Assembly (NCBI RefSeq): GCF_024323335.1
Contig: NC_066584.1
Span: forward strand, 427,390,319 to 427,454,318
DNA: 64,000 nucleotides
Origin: Lathyrus oleraceus
Taxonomy: Eukaryota > Streptophyta > Magnoliopsida > Fabales > Fabaceae
Direction: 5' to 3'
Shown: piece after piece, positions 21,418 through 30,932 of the stretch
How positions within the stretch are numbered: the stretch's first letter is position 1
Layout: each line of letters opens with the position of its first letter
The notes under the pieces: generated by a model
What the model was told of the DNA's origin: nothing
The model's database searches: none
Seen by the model: only the letters and a program-made list of their open reading frames with translations
Made by a program: the position numbers and the translations under genes

Positions 21418-24400
21418 ATGCGATCATTCTCCGGATCTCATTGATAACAATCCTGTTACACCCTCATATGACTTCGACAATCCGATATATCAACCCGAAG
21501 AAGAAGGCGAAGAAGATTGTGAACTGCTGGAGGAATTAGCCAGGTTGTTGAAACAAGAGGAGAAGGTGATTCAGCCGCACGAGGAGCGAGTTGAAATTGT
21601 GAATCTGGGTACCGACGAGGTCAGAAAAGAGTGAAAGTCGGGGCTGCTTTGGAGGAAAGTGTCAAGAGCAGAATGGTAGCATTGTTGAAAGAGTATGTCG
21701 ACATCTTTGCCTGGTCATATCAAGATATGCCAGGGTTGGATACCGATATTATTGTGCACAAGCTACCGTTGAGAGCAGATTGTCCTCCAGTGAAGTAGAA
21801 GTTGCGCAGAACTCGACCTGACATGGCGATGAAAATTAAAGAGGAGGTTCAGAAGCAGTGGGATGCTGGTTTCCTAGCTGTAACTAATTATCCGCCTTGG
21901 GTCGCGAATATTGTGCCGGTGCCGAAGAAGGATGGGAAGGTGAGAATGTGTGTGGACTACCGGGATCTGAACAGAGCTAGCCCGAAGGATGATTTTCCAT
22001 TACCTCACATTGATGTGTTGGTAGATAATACGGCTCAGTTCTCGGTGTTTTCCTTCATGGATGGATTTTCTGGCTATAATCGAATCAAAATGTTGCCAGA
22101 TGATATGGAGAAAACAACGTTCATCACACCGTGGGGCACTTTTTGTTACAAGGTGCTGCCATTTGGTCTCAAGAACGCCGGTGCTACTTATCAGAGAGTC
22201 ATAGTGACTTTGTTTCATGATATGATTCATCATGAAATCGAATGCTATGTTGATGACATGATAACAAAGTCTCAGACAGAAGAGGGGCATTTGGTAGATC
22301 TGGCCAAGTTGTTCGACCGGCTGAGACAGTTCAGACTGAGGTTGAATCCGAACAAGTGCACTTTCGGAGTGCGGTCCGGTAAATTGCTGGGGTTCATTGT
22401 AAGTGAAAAAGGAATTGAGGTTGATCCTGCTAAAGTAAAAGCAATAAGAGAAATGCCTGAACCGAGAACGGAGAAGGAGGTTCGTGGTTTCTTAGGTAGA
22501 TTGAACTACATTTCACGGTTCATATCTCACCTAACAGCCACGTGTGAACCAATTTTCAAATTATTGAGAAAAGATCAAACGGTCAGGTGGAATAATGATT
22601 GCCAAGCGGCATTTGAAAAGATAAAAGAATATTTGCAGGAGCCTCCGATTCTGATGCCTCCTATGGAGGGACGACCGTTAATTCTGTACCTGACAGTCCT
22701 CGAGGGGTCTATGGGGTGTGTATTGGGGCAGCATGACGAGTCTGGTCGAAAAGAGCATGCCATATACTACCTTAGCAAAAAGTTTACCGACTGTGAAACA
22801 AGATATTCACTGCTCGAGAAAACTTGATGTGCTTTGGCCTGGGTTGCTCGCCGACTGAGGCAGTATATGCTGGTTCATACCACTTTATTGATTTCCAAGA
22901 TGGATCCAATCAAGTACATTTTTGAGAAGCCAGCATTGACCGGACGGGTTGCGAGGTGGCAAATGATTTTGACAGAATATGATATACAATATACCTCTCA
23001 GAAAGCGATCAAGGGGAGTGTATTGTCTGATTACCTCGCTCAGCAACCCATTGAGGATTATCAACAGATGAAGTTTGAATTCCCTGATGAGGACATCATG
23101 TTTCTCAAATCGAAAGATTGTGAGGAACCGATCCCGGAGGAGGGGCCTGACCCTGAATCCGAATGGATTCTGATGTTTGATGGGGCCGTTAACGTGAATG
23201 GTAGCGGTGTTGGTGCTGTTTTGGTTACGCCGAAAGGATCCCACATTCCTTTTTCTGCCCGGCTAACATTTGAATGCACCAACAACGTGGCTAAATATGA
23301 AGCTTGTATCTTGGGGATTGAAGAGGCGATTGATTTGAGAATCAAAAACCTTGTTATATATGGAGATTCAGCTCTGGTTGTAAATCAAGTTAACGGAAAA
23401 TGGTATACGCATCAATCTCATTTAGTTCCATACCGGGACTATACGAGGAGATTGTTGACGTTTTTCACCAAGGTGGTGTTGCATCATGTGCCTAGAGAAG
23501 AGAATCCGTCGGCAGATGCCTTGGCTACTTTGGCTGCCTTGATTAAGGTGCAGTGGTGGAATCACTTCCCCAGTGTTGAGGTGGGACGTCTGGATAGACC
23601 GGCTTATGTGTTTGTTGTTGACACAGTGCCTGATGATGAGAAGCCGTGGTATTACGATATCAAGCGCTATCTGGAAACCCAAGAGTATCCTGAGGGAGCA
23701 TCTAAGAAGGACCGAAAGACTCTGCGGCGGTTGGCCATGGTGTTCTACTTGAATAAGGATGGGATTTTGTACAAGAGGAATTTCGATTGGGTCTTGCTCA
23801 GATGTGTTGATGATAAAGAAGCAAGCCAATTGATGAAAGAGGTTCACGAGGGGTCGTTCGGTACCCATGCCAGTGGGAATGCGATGGTGAAGAAGCTGCT
23901 GAGGGCAGGTTATTATTGGATGACAATGGAGGCCCAATGTTTCAATTTTGTGCGGAAGTGTCATAAATGCCAGATTTATGCTTACAAGGTGCACGTGCCT
24001 CCAAATCCATTGAGTTTGATGTCGTCTCCGTGGCCGTTCGCTATGTGGGGCATTGATATGATTGGGAAGATAGAGCCTACGACTTTGAATGGGCACCGGT
24101 TCATATTAGTGGCTATTGATTACTTCACCAAGTGGGTGGAAGCAGCCTCTTATACGAACGTGACGAAGCAGGTCGTTGCCAGATTTCTCAAGAGAGACAT
24201 CATTTGCAGATATGGGGTTCCCGAGAGAATCATTACTGATAATGGTTCTAATTTGAACAACAAGATGATGGCAGAACTGTGCCGGGAATTCAAGATCGAG
24301 CATCACAATTCTTCTCCTTATCGTCCGAATATGAATGGGGCGGTTGAGGCAGCCAATAAGAATATCAAGAAGATTGTGCAGAAGATGGTCGTGACCTATA

Positions 24401-24897
24401 AAGACTGGCATGAGATGTTGCCGTTTGCATTACATGGGTATCGAACTTCGGTGCGTACATCTACTGGGGCAACGCCTTTCTCACTTGTGTATGGAATGGA
24501 AGCCGTGCTACCGGTTGAGGTTAAAATTCCCTCTTTGAGAGTCCTGATGGACGTGAAGCTGCAAGAGGCTGAATGGGTAAGGACCCGGTATGAGGAGTTA
24601 AGCCTGATTGAGGAAAAGAGGTTGGCGGCCATTTGTCATGGGCAGTTGTACCAGCAGCGGATGAAGCGTGCTTTTAACCGAAAGGTACGACCTCGGGTAT
24701 ATCACGTAGGTGATATGGTGCTGAAAAGGATCCTTCCTCCTCAAAACAATCGAAGGGGCAAGTGGACACCCAATTATGAAGGTCCATTCGTGGTCAAGAA
24801 GGTTTTCTCTGGCGGAGCCTTGTTGCTGACGACCATGGATGGTGAGGATTTTCCATCCCCTGTGAATGCGGACGCAGTTAAAAAATACTTCGTATAA
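21418..24897 (+). pseudogene. Ogre A pol: RT, RNase H, archaeal-type RNase H, integrase; broken
   Basis: Reverse transcriptase has the YVDD box at 22245-22256. A first RNase H region lies at about 22670-22900 and a second, archaeal-type RNase H at 23160-23540 with its D, E, D, D acidic residues (FDGA, KYEAC, YGDSA, SADALA); the pair is typical of the Tat lineage. Integrase shows a zinc-binding H-H-C-C region before 24000 and catalytic D (24055), D (24238) and E (24346) with D-35-E spacing, then a GPF/Y-like motif near the end. Breaks: a one-base deletion near 21630, TAG at 21796-21798 (CAA in Ogre B) and TGA at 22825-22827 (TGC in Ogre B). The rest is one open frame. Confidence 0.92.
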
Positions 24898-24906
24898 AGA
24901 GACTCG

Positions 24907-25101
24907 CTGGACGAAAAGAATAAAAGAGTCCAGGCAAAAATGGGCATCCCAGCGAACCGAAAAAAAAATGATGAAAAGGTTTGGGCAAAAATTAGGGATA
25001 AAATGAAAAAAATTGTACACCCGGCAAGTCGAAAACCCCACAAGGGCGGCTTGGGCAAAAAAGGGTATCCCGGTGGACTGAAAACCCGAAAGGGCGGTCC
25101 A
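24907..25101 (+). other. Four tandem stem-loops after Ogre A pol
   Basis: Arms: CTGGAC/GTCCAG (24907/24928), CGAACC/GGTTTG (24953/24978), CAAGTC/GGCTTG (25025/25048), TGGAC/GTCCA (25074/25097). Each second arm is followed by GGCAAAA and then, in most units, a GGGNATCCC or AGGGAT motif. The loops are A-rich. Ogre B repeats the same four-unit plan at 37681-37852 with a different first arm pair that still pairs (CTAGGT/ACCTAG). Coding potential ends at 24897. Confidence 0.65.
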
Positions 25102-25977
25102 GGCAAAAGAGGGATTGAAACGAACAACTGCGTCTAGCATGATCGTTTGCGCTTTGGATATGACATGGATAGTCCCCGGTAGGGAGCAGTCGGAAGCGTC
25201 TTGTTCAGAAGGAAGAAAGCAAGGAGAGTCTGAGGACATATAGGGTGTAACCGAGTTGAAACTCGATGAGATCGCGGTTTCACATTGCCATTAGGATAGA
25301 TTTTCCTTTTGTGCGCAATTACCTCTTTTCAGGAATTGCTTCCTTTGTATTGCTCAGTTTGAGCCACACCTTTTTTAATCAATAAAATGCATATTCAGTC
25401 AAATAATTTTGTTTTTTGTTTTTCATTACCGCTTTGATTGCAAAAACATCTGGTTATTTTGATAAAGAATCTTTGCATTTTAAGACATACAGGTCCCTTC
25501 CAATGCATGTTTATAAGATTGAAATTTGAAATCTTATTCGGAAGGTTGAGTGACCCAAGTGTTGAAATCTTGACACGCCTGGGGCACGTTTTTATCTAAC
25601 GATCTCTTTTGCAGGTACTGTTAGATATTTTCACTCACTTGCAGGTTGTGATGTGGAAGCTTTTGACAAAAGGTCCCCAAGGAGTCCAATCAGGGACGAA
25701 TAAATGGAAGAATGGTGATAAGACGACGAGAGACGTACGACGACCCTTGAGAATTAATCAAGAAGACTCTTCAAAGTCTGAAGATTGGAAAGTCTGTATG
25801 AATCCCAGGAGTTCGTTCTTCGTGGAGTACGAAGCTGTCGGGAATACAAGGTGATGAATCAGAAAAGTCCAGACGAGTCTGAGAGTTCTCAAAATTGGAA
25901 AGCTGACATTTGGATTTAGATGTGGAATACCAAGGTTCGACGAGCCGGCGGGTGTTCAGTACCAGACTTTCCTCATC
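25102..25977 (+). other. Ogre A 3' UTR, first part
   Basis: No gene is supported. AT-rich and unremarkable apart from short purine-rich stretches; an 81-codon ORF at 25609 shows no family likeness and overlaps nothing conserved in Ogre B. Confidence 0.6.
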
Positions 25978-26381
25978 TCCCCAAGCAGAGTCGGGATGAC
26001 TAATTCCCCAGCAGATTCAAGGTCTGTGGCTTCCCTAGCAGGGTCAGGATGGTTATTCCCCAGCAGGTTATAGATTGGTGTTTCCTCAGCAGCCAGGCCC
26101 GAAGGTTGCAATTTCCCCAGTGGAGGTATCTGTTGGTATTAGTTTCTCCAAGCGGAGTCGGGATTGTTATATCCCCAGCAGGTCAGAGACCGTTGTTATC
26201 CCCACAGAGTGCGTTGGTGGTTCTTACCCCAGCGATGTCCCCAAGCGGATCGGGTGCAGAGGAGGTTTTCTCCAGCAAGGGTTGCCTTTGCCCAGCAGCA
26301 TTACTATTCCCCAGCAGGGTGGAGATAGGAGTGTTGGCGAGTTCCTCCGCAGAGTGCCTCGAGCTCCCCAGAAGAGTCCCT
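25978..26381 (+). repeat. Degenerate array of TTCCCCAGCAGAGTCGGGA-type units
   Basis: About fifteen units spaced 25-35 bp. The best copies are at 25978 (TCCCCAAGCAGAGTCG), 26005, 26053, 26112 (TTCCCCAGTGGAGG), 26145 (CTCCAAGCGGAGTCGGG), 26172, 26306 and 26364. The core TCCCCAGCAGAGTCG equals the 3'-terminal sequence of the primer tRNA-Arg (without CCA), so it is complementary to the PBS at 14567. More copies lie beyond Ogre B (42681, 42749) and in the Ogre B 3' UTR. Confidence 0.65.
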
Positions 26382-26484
26382 TGAGGGGGATACTTTTTAT
26401 ACATTCATCATGTAGAATAAGCATAGCATATTGCATAATAACTCGCGTAGCATTTCCATGATTATGGAGCATTACGCTAAAAAG

Positions 26485-26489
26485 TCAAT
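26485..26489. repeat. TSD of Ogre B (TCAAT), left copy
   Basis: Precedes the TG at 26490 and recurs at 42440-42444 after the CA at 42439. Confidence 0.96.
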
Positions 26490-26625
26490 TGTCATACCCC
26501 AAAATTTGCCCATTGAAATTACAAAGCATTTTCCAAGACCCTTTGACTTGTTCTGCAAGGCACTGATATCAAATGGACAAAAGCCCAGCTCACAACAGGC
26601 CTAATCCAAAGTGGCCCAAAATAGC

Positions 26626-26755
26626 TTGCTCGCTAGGCGAGCAATTCCTTCGCCTAGCGAATATCTCAGCATGCCACTCGCCCAGCGAAGCATCAGGTCC
26701 AGAAAAAGCCCAAACCTAGTTTGCTCGCTAGGCGAGCAATTCCTTCGCCTAGCGA
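26626..26755 (+). repeat. Two copies of a GC-rich double hairpin in U3
   Basis: TTGCTCGC-TAG-GCGAGCAA (26626-26644) is a perfect 8-bp stem, followed by TTCGC-CTA-GCGAA (26649-26661). Both recur at 26721-26739 and 26743-26755. The two hairpins carry the reverse-complementary cores TCGCTAGGCGA and TCGCCTAGCGA, so they can also pair with each other. More CGCTAGGCGA motifs lie at 27371-27450. The 3' LTR has the same at 40406 onward. Confidence 0.85.
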
Positions 26756-26818
26756 AGCTTGCGAGAATTTGAAAATTTGGACCTCATTTTAAGCCCATTA
26801 GGTCACCATTGCCACTAC

Positions 26819-26826
26819 TATAAATA
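26819..26826 (+). promoter_or_regulatory. TATA box of Ogre B 5' LTR
   Basis: TATAAATA, followed about 30 bp later by a purine-rich leader start; copy in the 3' LTR at 40599-40606. Confidence 0.75.
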
Positions 26827-28593
26827 CATGCTCTTCTGCCACGAACAAGGACACACAGAGACGGACGAAGACGGACGGAAACACGCATCCAGAGGGAGGA
26901 ATACAGAAACCCTGCTGATCCAAAGAGTTCAGAAGGCGGAAACCCTGAAGGCCGCTTACCCGCTCCGAAGCTACCACCACCCCGCTCAATCCGGCTCGCC
27001 AATTCAAGGTTGCAACTCGATTTGCAAACAGGTTTGCATCATTATCATCGCTTTAGTTTCTTAATTGGCATATGATATCACTTTAGGGTATTAATTTACA
27101 CATGATTATCACTTTGTATTCTTATTTTGCATGTGGTACCGCATTAGTGTCTTAATTTGCATGTGACATCGTTTTGTACTCTCATTTGGCATATGGTACC
27201 ACTTCATGTTCTTAATTAGTGGAGGATATCATAATTGAATTCATAAACATTTTGAAGCTTTGCATGAGAATTTAAATGTGCTTGAACATTGTGAAACTGA
27301 ACCATATAATTATGTGTTAGAGGCCATAGGCCATGCTGCTGATTGAGGTCATAATTTCAAACCCGTGGCCGCTCGCTAGCTCATCGCTAGGCGAGCCCGC
27401 AGCGAGCCTTCGCTGAGCCTTCGCTAGGCGAAGCAGAAGCGAACAGGACAGGGGCTGCTTTGTCCCTTTGTTGCCCGTTTTATACTTACCTAATCATGAC
27501 TCTGCATCATTTGGCTTAAATTCCTGGCTGTTATATTCATTTTGTGATGCAATTTCCAATTGTGTTTTATCTCAATGCTATAATCTGTGTGTTAATGGTG
27601 TAAAGGCTAGCATACTTCCGAAGAAATAACCAGCTAGGTACACCGCTTTATGCATGGGAAGACTTTCATGGAGAGGGACTCTAAATTATTTCACTTTAAT
27701 GTGAAAATTCATATTGGTTGCCTAACCAATTTTAATGTATTGATCCTTAATGTGTTGATTTTAATGTATCGATTCAATGCGGTATCACCATAATTACCTA
27801 ATGAACTTAAAACATGGACTTTAAATAAATGATATCGGACCTCTCTCTATTACCCCACGATTACAATATTACGGTCATGTCCCGCGAATATGGGGATATC
27901 CTTAGCAAAGACCCTTCGGTAAAATCATCATAGTCCCTCGAATGTTGCCTTCAAAAATACGATGTTGTCCCTCGACGACCCTTCGGTGTAGCCTACGGTT
28001 AAATGATGATAGTCCCTTCGAATGCTAAGGTATCCTCACAACTGTTGCCTTCAATGACCAATCGATGACCCTACGATGACCCTTCTGCATCCCAAGGATA
28101 AAACTACTTACTTCTCAATAGTAAGGACAGTTTTACCCTCATAAGGATAGGAAACGCCCGGAAAAGACCTCGGACAGGTATAACCTTAATTGCTCATTCA
28201 TAACCAAAAAATATACTTTTCACCTCACACCTTTCAAACATCTTTTTGGAAAATCACCACTTAGCATACATCCGCACTAGGATCATTGCTGAGTTATATT
28301 TTTCTAAACTGTTTTCTAAATTAAAACGAGATAACCACTTTGTATACATTCATGCAAGAATCATTACAAAGTTAAATTCTCATTTTGCAAAACATTTTCA
28401 CACCTTTCTCAACCACCTTTTTTCAAACTAGAAAACATAAATGATTGAGCAATTAAGAGCCCATGGATAACCATGGATACAAAGGGTGCTAATACCTTCC
28501 CTTTGTATAAAGTACCTCCCGAACCTAAGAATTTAAAATTAAGGTCTTTCCTGTTCTTTTCCACCTTTCCTTAAGGGATAAAAGAAAAGTCGG

Positions 28594-28602
28594 TGGCGAC
28601 TC
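28594..28602 (+). other. PBS-like TGGCGACTC in U5 of Ogre B
   Basis: Nine bases identical to the first nine of the real PBS at 28664, 65 bp before the LTR end. The copy in the 3' LTR is 42374-42382. Confidence 0.55.
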
Positions 28603-28663
28603 TTGCTAACCGCGACATTGCGATTACAAATCCAATAAGGTCCAGTTCACCGTATGACAGAAC

Positions 28664-28682
28664 TGGCGACTCCACTGGGGAC
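28664..28682 (+). promoter_or_regulatory. Primer-binding site of Ogre B (tRNA-Arg)
   Basis: TGGCGACTCCACTGGGGAC, four bases after the LTR end, complementary to the 3' end of a plant tRNA-Arg. Confidence 0.9.
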
Positions 28683-28798
28683 TTGCTAAAGAGAGGTCCA
28701 CCTTAAAAAATCAAAAATCATTTATGTTTTAATTTGTTCTTTCGTTTTAAGGGATTGTCTGAGTGAAAGATCCTACACCCGGATCTAGTGTACCTTAG

Positions 28799-29391
28799 GT
28801 AAGTAGCAATAGATCATCGCGACTATCCGGCGTATACTGGAATGGTCAAAATGATGGCTACGGTTAATGTGACACTTTGGTTGTCCTGATGTTCCTCATG
28901 TTACTTGAGGAAAAATTTGGCTTCCGCGTGGTGTCATCAGAGCATTAACCAGACCTTTAGAACCCTAATTGACTCATCCTAGCCATTAGAAAGTAGTGAG
29001 ATAACTGGCTTCGGTTCCGACTGAGGTTGGTTGATACTCGATACTACACTCTTTGAGATTGGACTTTAGGGAAGCTTCGGTCAACCACTTGGTGTTGCAC
29101 TGAAGTGGACTTAAGGAAAGGTCGAGGATTTGAGATCCTTCTAGAACCCGGTTACTATTCTAGGACAGGTTGAACCAACCAAACTTCAGTGGGGAGGGTA
29201 CTTACCTATGGAACTCATGCAAGCCTTAAACCTAGGAATGATTGTTGTGTGACATGTCTGTGCTTGCATAACAGCATAACATCATAACATCATAACATCA
29301 TAACATCATAACATCATAACATCATAGCATCATGGCATTATCATACTAACCATTTCAAGGACTTAGGAATTTAGCTTTGCTCTTTGAACAG
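28799..29391 (+). promoter_or_regulatory. Probable leader intron before ORF1 (593 bp)
   Basis: CTTAG|GTAAGT at 28799 is a near-perfect donor. TACTAAC at 29344-29350 is a perfect branch-point match. A T-rich stretch ends in TTTGAACAG at 29391, and the ORF1 ATG follows three bases later. Removing it would delete the upstream ATGs of the leader's second part. This intron is predicted, not known to me for this family. Confidence 0.55.
29275..29330 (+). repeat. CATAACAT octamer tandem repeat
   Basis: About seven copies of the octamer with small changes at the end, just upstream of the branch-point match. Shorter CATAAC runs recur before gag at 30861-30895. Confidence 0.9.
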
Positions 29392-29394
29392 GTT

Positions 29395-30723
29395 ATGGCT
29401 TCCAGGAAGACTATCCGGATCAATCTTGTAGCAATCTCTCCTCAACTCAAGGATTTGGTGTCAGAACTTCCCGATCAGGCTCAGTTCATCAAGAAACATG
29501 GTTATCTCCTCAATTTGGTTACCATTGGTTTCAAAGAAGATATGATGAGAGTTCTATTCCAGTTCTTCGATCCTAAACATCATTGCTTCACCTTCCCAGA
29601 TTATCAGCTGGTACCCACATTAGAAGAATTCTCCCAGCTACTTGGGATACCTATCCTGGATCAAATACCCTTCAGTGGTTTAGAAAAGATGCCAAAGTCT
29701 GAAGAAGTTGCCGCAGCTTTACACATGACAAAGTCTGACATTGAGACCAATTGGGTAATAAGGAGTGGAACAAAAGGTTTACTTGCCAAATTTCTGACAA
29801 GTAAGGCCCGAGAATTCTTAAAAGTTATGAATGTCCGTGCTTTTGAAGATGTTCTAGCATTGCTAATCTATGGTTTGGTGCTATTCCCTAATCCGGACCA
29901 ATTCATAGATGTGAATGCTATTAAGATATTCCTCACTCATAACCCTGTGCCTACCTTGCTTGGAGATGTCTTGCATTCCCTTCACACTCGTACTATGAGG
30001 AGGCAAGGGACTCTCATGTGCTGCGTACCTTTGTTGTCTAGGTGGTTTATTTCGCACCTCCCTCGATCAGTCTTGAAGAATGATCAAAATCTGAAATGGT
30101 CTCAAAGGATAATGGCACTCTCCCATTCAGACATCCGTTGGTGTTCCAGTCTCAGAGAAAACGTCACCCTCATCGACCGTTGTGGAGAATTCTCTAATGT
30201 ACCACTCATGGGTATAAGAGGAGGTATTACTTATAATCCTGCCTTAGCCCTACGTCAGTTTGGGCATGCTAGAAGAGATGGTCCACATGAAATGATTATT
30301 CAAGGTACAGTGTTTGACTATGACAATGACTCTCAAGGTCTCCGCCAAAGGTTTGTACGAGCTTGGGGCATGGTGAAAAGAAGCAATTTAGGAAAGAAAA
30401 ATTCTATTCCTATGGAGCCTTATCTCAGATGGGTGCGCGCCAGAGCTCGCGAACTTGTCATGCCATATCTTGCAGTCGGCCCATTGACTGTTGAATCAGA
30501 GGCCGAAGGAGCTACTTCCCAGATCATTCCTTATCCAGATATGCCTACTGATGTTGAGGAATTGAAAAGATCCTGGACCCAGTTGAGAGAAGAGAGAGAT
30601 ACTTTCGAAGCTCAGTTCAATGCAGAAAGGAAGAAAGTGTTAGAGCTCACCAGTCAGCTTAATGAGGAACGAAGACTCAATGCATATCTTCGCCCGAAAA
30701 GAAGTCGCCCCTGGGAGACTTGA
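29395..30723 (+). CDS. Ogre B ORF1 protein, 442 aa, unknown function
   Basis: ATG 29395 is chosen over the upstream in-frame ATG 29377 because it follows the predicted acceptor at 29391. The protein aligns with Ogre A ORF1 across its length: a front domain with the F-F-D-P-K-H-H and F-x-F-P-D-Y motifs (near residues 60-75), the L-FPNPDQFIDVNAI patch (about 165), G-D-V-LHSLHTRT-RR (about 195) and GGITYNP (about 280). It ends in a charged coiled coil from about residue 380. No catalytic motif, membrane segment or signal peptide is seen. ORF1 proteins of Ogre elements have no established role; I believe the domain corresponds to the plant DUF7745 family, unverified. Confidence 0.9.
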   Translation: MASRKTIRINLVAISPQLKDLVSELPDQAQFIKKHGYLLNLVTIGFKEDMMRVLFQFFDPKHHCFTFPDYQLVPTLEEFSQLLGIPILDQIPFSGLEKMPKSEEVAAALHMTKSDIETNWVIRSGTKGLLAKFLTSKAREFLKVMNVRAFEDVLALLIYGLVLFPNPDQFIDVNAIKIFLTHNPVPTLLGDVLHSLHTRTMRRQGTLMCCVPLLSRWFISHLPRSVLKNDQNLKWSQRIMALSHSDIRWCSSLRENVTLIDRCGEFSNVPLMGIRGGITYNPALALRQFGHARRDGPHEMIIQGTVFDYDNDSQGLRQRFVRAWGMVKRSNLGKKNSIPMEPYLRWVRARARELVMPYLAVGPLTVESEAEGATSQIIPYPDMPTDVEELKRSWTQLREERDTFEAQFNAERKKVLELTSQLNEERRLNAYLRPKRSRPWET

Positions 30724-30932
30724 GCTTTGTAGTTTTACTATTATTCCTTTTGTAATGAACATTGATCAAAAAAAACGTAGCAATAAAACATTTCCCTCTT
30801 GTTGGGGATTTATGCAAAGTTAAATTCCAAAAGTCCTTGAAAACATTTCATGCATTGCATCACATAACATAACATTGCATAACAGGTATTCCAAAGGACC
30901 ATATTCTCACGGTCTGCCTCTTAAACAGAAAA
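30724..30932 (+). other. ORF1-gag spacer of Ogre B
   Basis: About 210 bp, AT-rich, with an acceptor-like ATAACAG|GTATTCC at 30895, 38 bp before the gag ATG, matching a much stronger acceptor at the same place in Ogre A. Confidence 0.45.

Larger units (their letters stand above)
26490..28659 (+). mobile_element. Ogre B 5' LTR
   Basis: Runs TGTCATACCCCAAAATTTGC to CCGTATGACA. U3 is about 330 bp, with a TATA box at 26819. The leader region contains GC-rich inverted motifs and the conserved end block GGGTGCTAATACCTTCCC at about 28486. The 101-codon ORF inside it is repeated only because the LTR is repeated; it resembles no protein family I know. Confidence 0.96.

Noticed and set aside
26759..27064. 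101-codon ORF present twice (also 40539-40844)
   Set aside because: The duplication is only the LTR pair. No conserved domain and it is absent from the other LTR families.
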